Positions 6,139 to 6,634 of a stretch of DNA of 6,634 nucleotides are shown piece by piece. The stretch covers positions 1 to 6,634 of the forward strand of contig CALWIE010000188.1 of the NCBI GenBank assembly GCA_944380625.1, written 5' to 3'. The stretch is from an uncultured Clostridia bacterium (GTDB taxonomy: Bacteria; Bacillota_A; Clostridia; Oscillospirales; Acutalibacteraceae). A program made the position numbers and the translations under genes. The first letter of the stretch is position 1, and every line of letters begins with the position of its first letter. The notes beneath the pieces are model-generated. The model worked only from the letters and a program-made list of their open reading frames with translations, was not told where the DNA came from and ran no database searches.

Positions 6139-6634
6139 ACATTTCCTGCAAAGTGATTCAAGACCTGCTGCCCCTGTACCACGACAACGTCGCCTCCCCA
6201 GAGACCAACGCCCTGGTGGAGGAGCACCTGCAAACCTGCCCGGACTGCCTGGAGGAGTATCACAAGCTGCAGGAGGCCTCTACCCTGGCCGCTGCCATCC
6301 CCTCCCCCAAGAGAGAGGCAAAGATTTTGGAGGGGTTCAAGCAGGTCCGGCGGGGGCTTCGGAAAAAATGGGTGAAAATTGCGGCCTTGGCCGTGGCGGC
6401 CACCCTGGTGGTCACAATGGGGCTGGCGTTTTTCGCCAACACCTACCGGATTGTCCCCCAGGCGGAGGAAATTCTCCAAGGGGTTTCCGTGGAGGACGGC
6501 CTGCTCACCGTACATTTGGAGACCCCCTTCCTCCTGTCCCCCATGACCCTGTTTACCCCCAGCACCACCCAGGCCCCAGGCGGGGGCGAGTCCATCCTGC
6601 TGATTACCACCTCCTACACCCCCAGCGACTGGAT
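6135..6634 (+). CDS. Membrane-anchored zinc-finger anti-sigma factor (partial, runs off the end)
   Basis: This gene starts at the ATG overlapping the sigma stop codon, with AAGGAGG (6121-6127) eight bases ahead. It stays open to the window edge (166 codons and two bases). The N-terminal cytoplasmic domain begins MNISCKVIQDLLPLYHDN and carries the zinc-binding anti-sigma (zf-HC2/ZAS) motif C5, H31, C35, C38 (HLQTCPDC). A basic stretch (RRGLRKKW, 72-79) precedes a single membrane segment at about 80-101, and the rest lies outside the membrane. It should hold the cognate ECF sigma factor at the membrane until an envelope signal, or possibly a thiol/zinc signal, releases it. No other cysteine occurs in the visible part. 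The C-terminal sensor part is cut off, so the signal cannot be guessed. Confidence 0.9.
   Translation, partial: MNISCKVIQDLLPLYHDNVASPETNALVEEHLQTCPDCLEEYHKLQEASTLAAAIPSPKREAKILEGFKQVRRGLRKKWVKIAALAVAATLVVTMGLAFFANTYRIVPQAEEILQGVSVEDGLLTVHLETPFLLSPMTLFTPSTTQAPGGGESILLITTSYTPSDW

Overview
The window reads as chromosomal DNA from a GC-rich, Gram-positive-type anaerobe, most likely a Clostridia member of the Oscillospirales kind. This is inferred from the strong G/C preference at third codon positions, the purine-rich Shine-Dalgarno sites (AAGGAGGT, AGAAAGGA), the use of GTG and TTG starts, the layout of the Pho genes, and a sigma/anti-sigma pair of a type common in Firmicutes. No sequence search was possible, so no species is named.

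Region 1 (1-4780, all on +) is the downstream part of a phosphate uptake and sensing operon: a probable last few codons of pstC, then pstA (permease), pstB (ATPase), phoU (regulator), a PhoB/PhoP-type response regulator and a PhoR-type sensor kinase. The genes are closely spaced (about 5 to 54 bases) and I see no internal terminator. pstS and most of pstC would lie before the window. Together they form one circuit: PstSCAB imports phosphate, PhoU reports transporter state to PhoR, PhoR controls phosphorylation of the response regulator, and the regulator controls phosphate-starvation genes, probably including this operon. Two leaders inside the operon are unusual. The phoB leader has a perfect GC hairpin between a good ribosome binding site and the start codon. 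The pstB leader has a very short upstream reading frame that fits the ribosome binding site better than pstB does. A perfect 14-bp stem terminator at 4815-4846 closes the operon and probably also stops the converging gene on the other strand.

Region 2 (4865-5563, on -) holds one multi-spanning membrane protein of the YhhN/TMEM86 (lysoplasmalogenase-like) family. It has its own near-consensus housekeeping promoter and a strong ribosome binding site, which together move its start to 5512.

Region 3 (5577-6634, on +) is divergent from region 2. It holds an ECF sigma factor gene preceded by a promoter of the form TGTAAC-16 bases-CGTC, which suggests self-activation. An anti-sigma factor gene with a zinc-binding CHCC motif and one membrane segment overlaps the sigma gene by four bases and runs off the window end.

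I see no mobile element, CRISPR array, tRNA, rRNA or wholly novel gene system. The most useful leads are regulatory: the two leaders in the pho operon, and the compact divergent promoter region between the lipid-enzyme-like gene and the ECF sigma factor.
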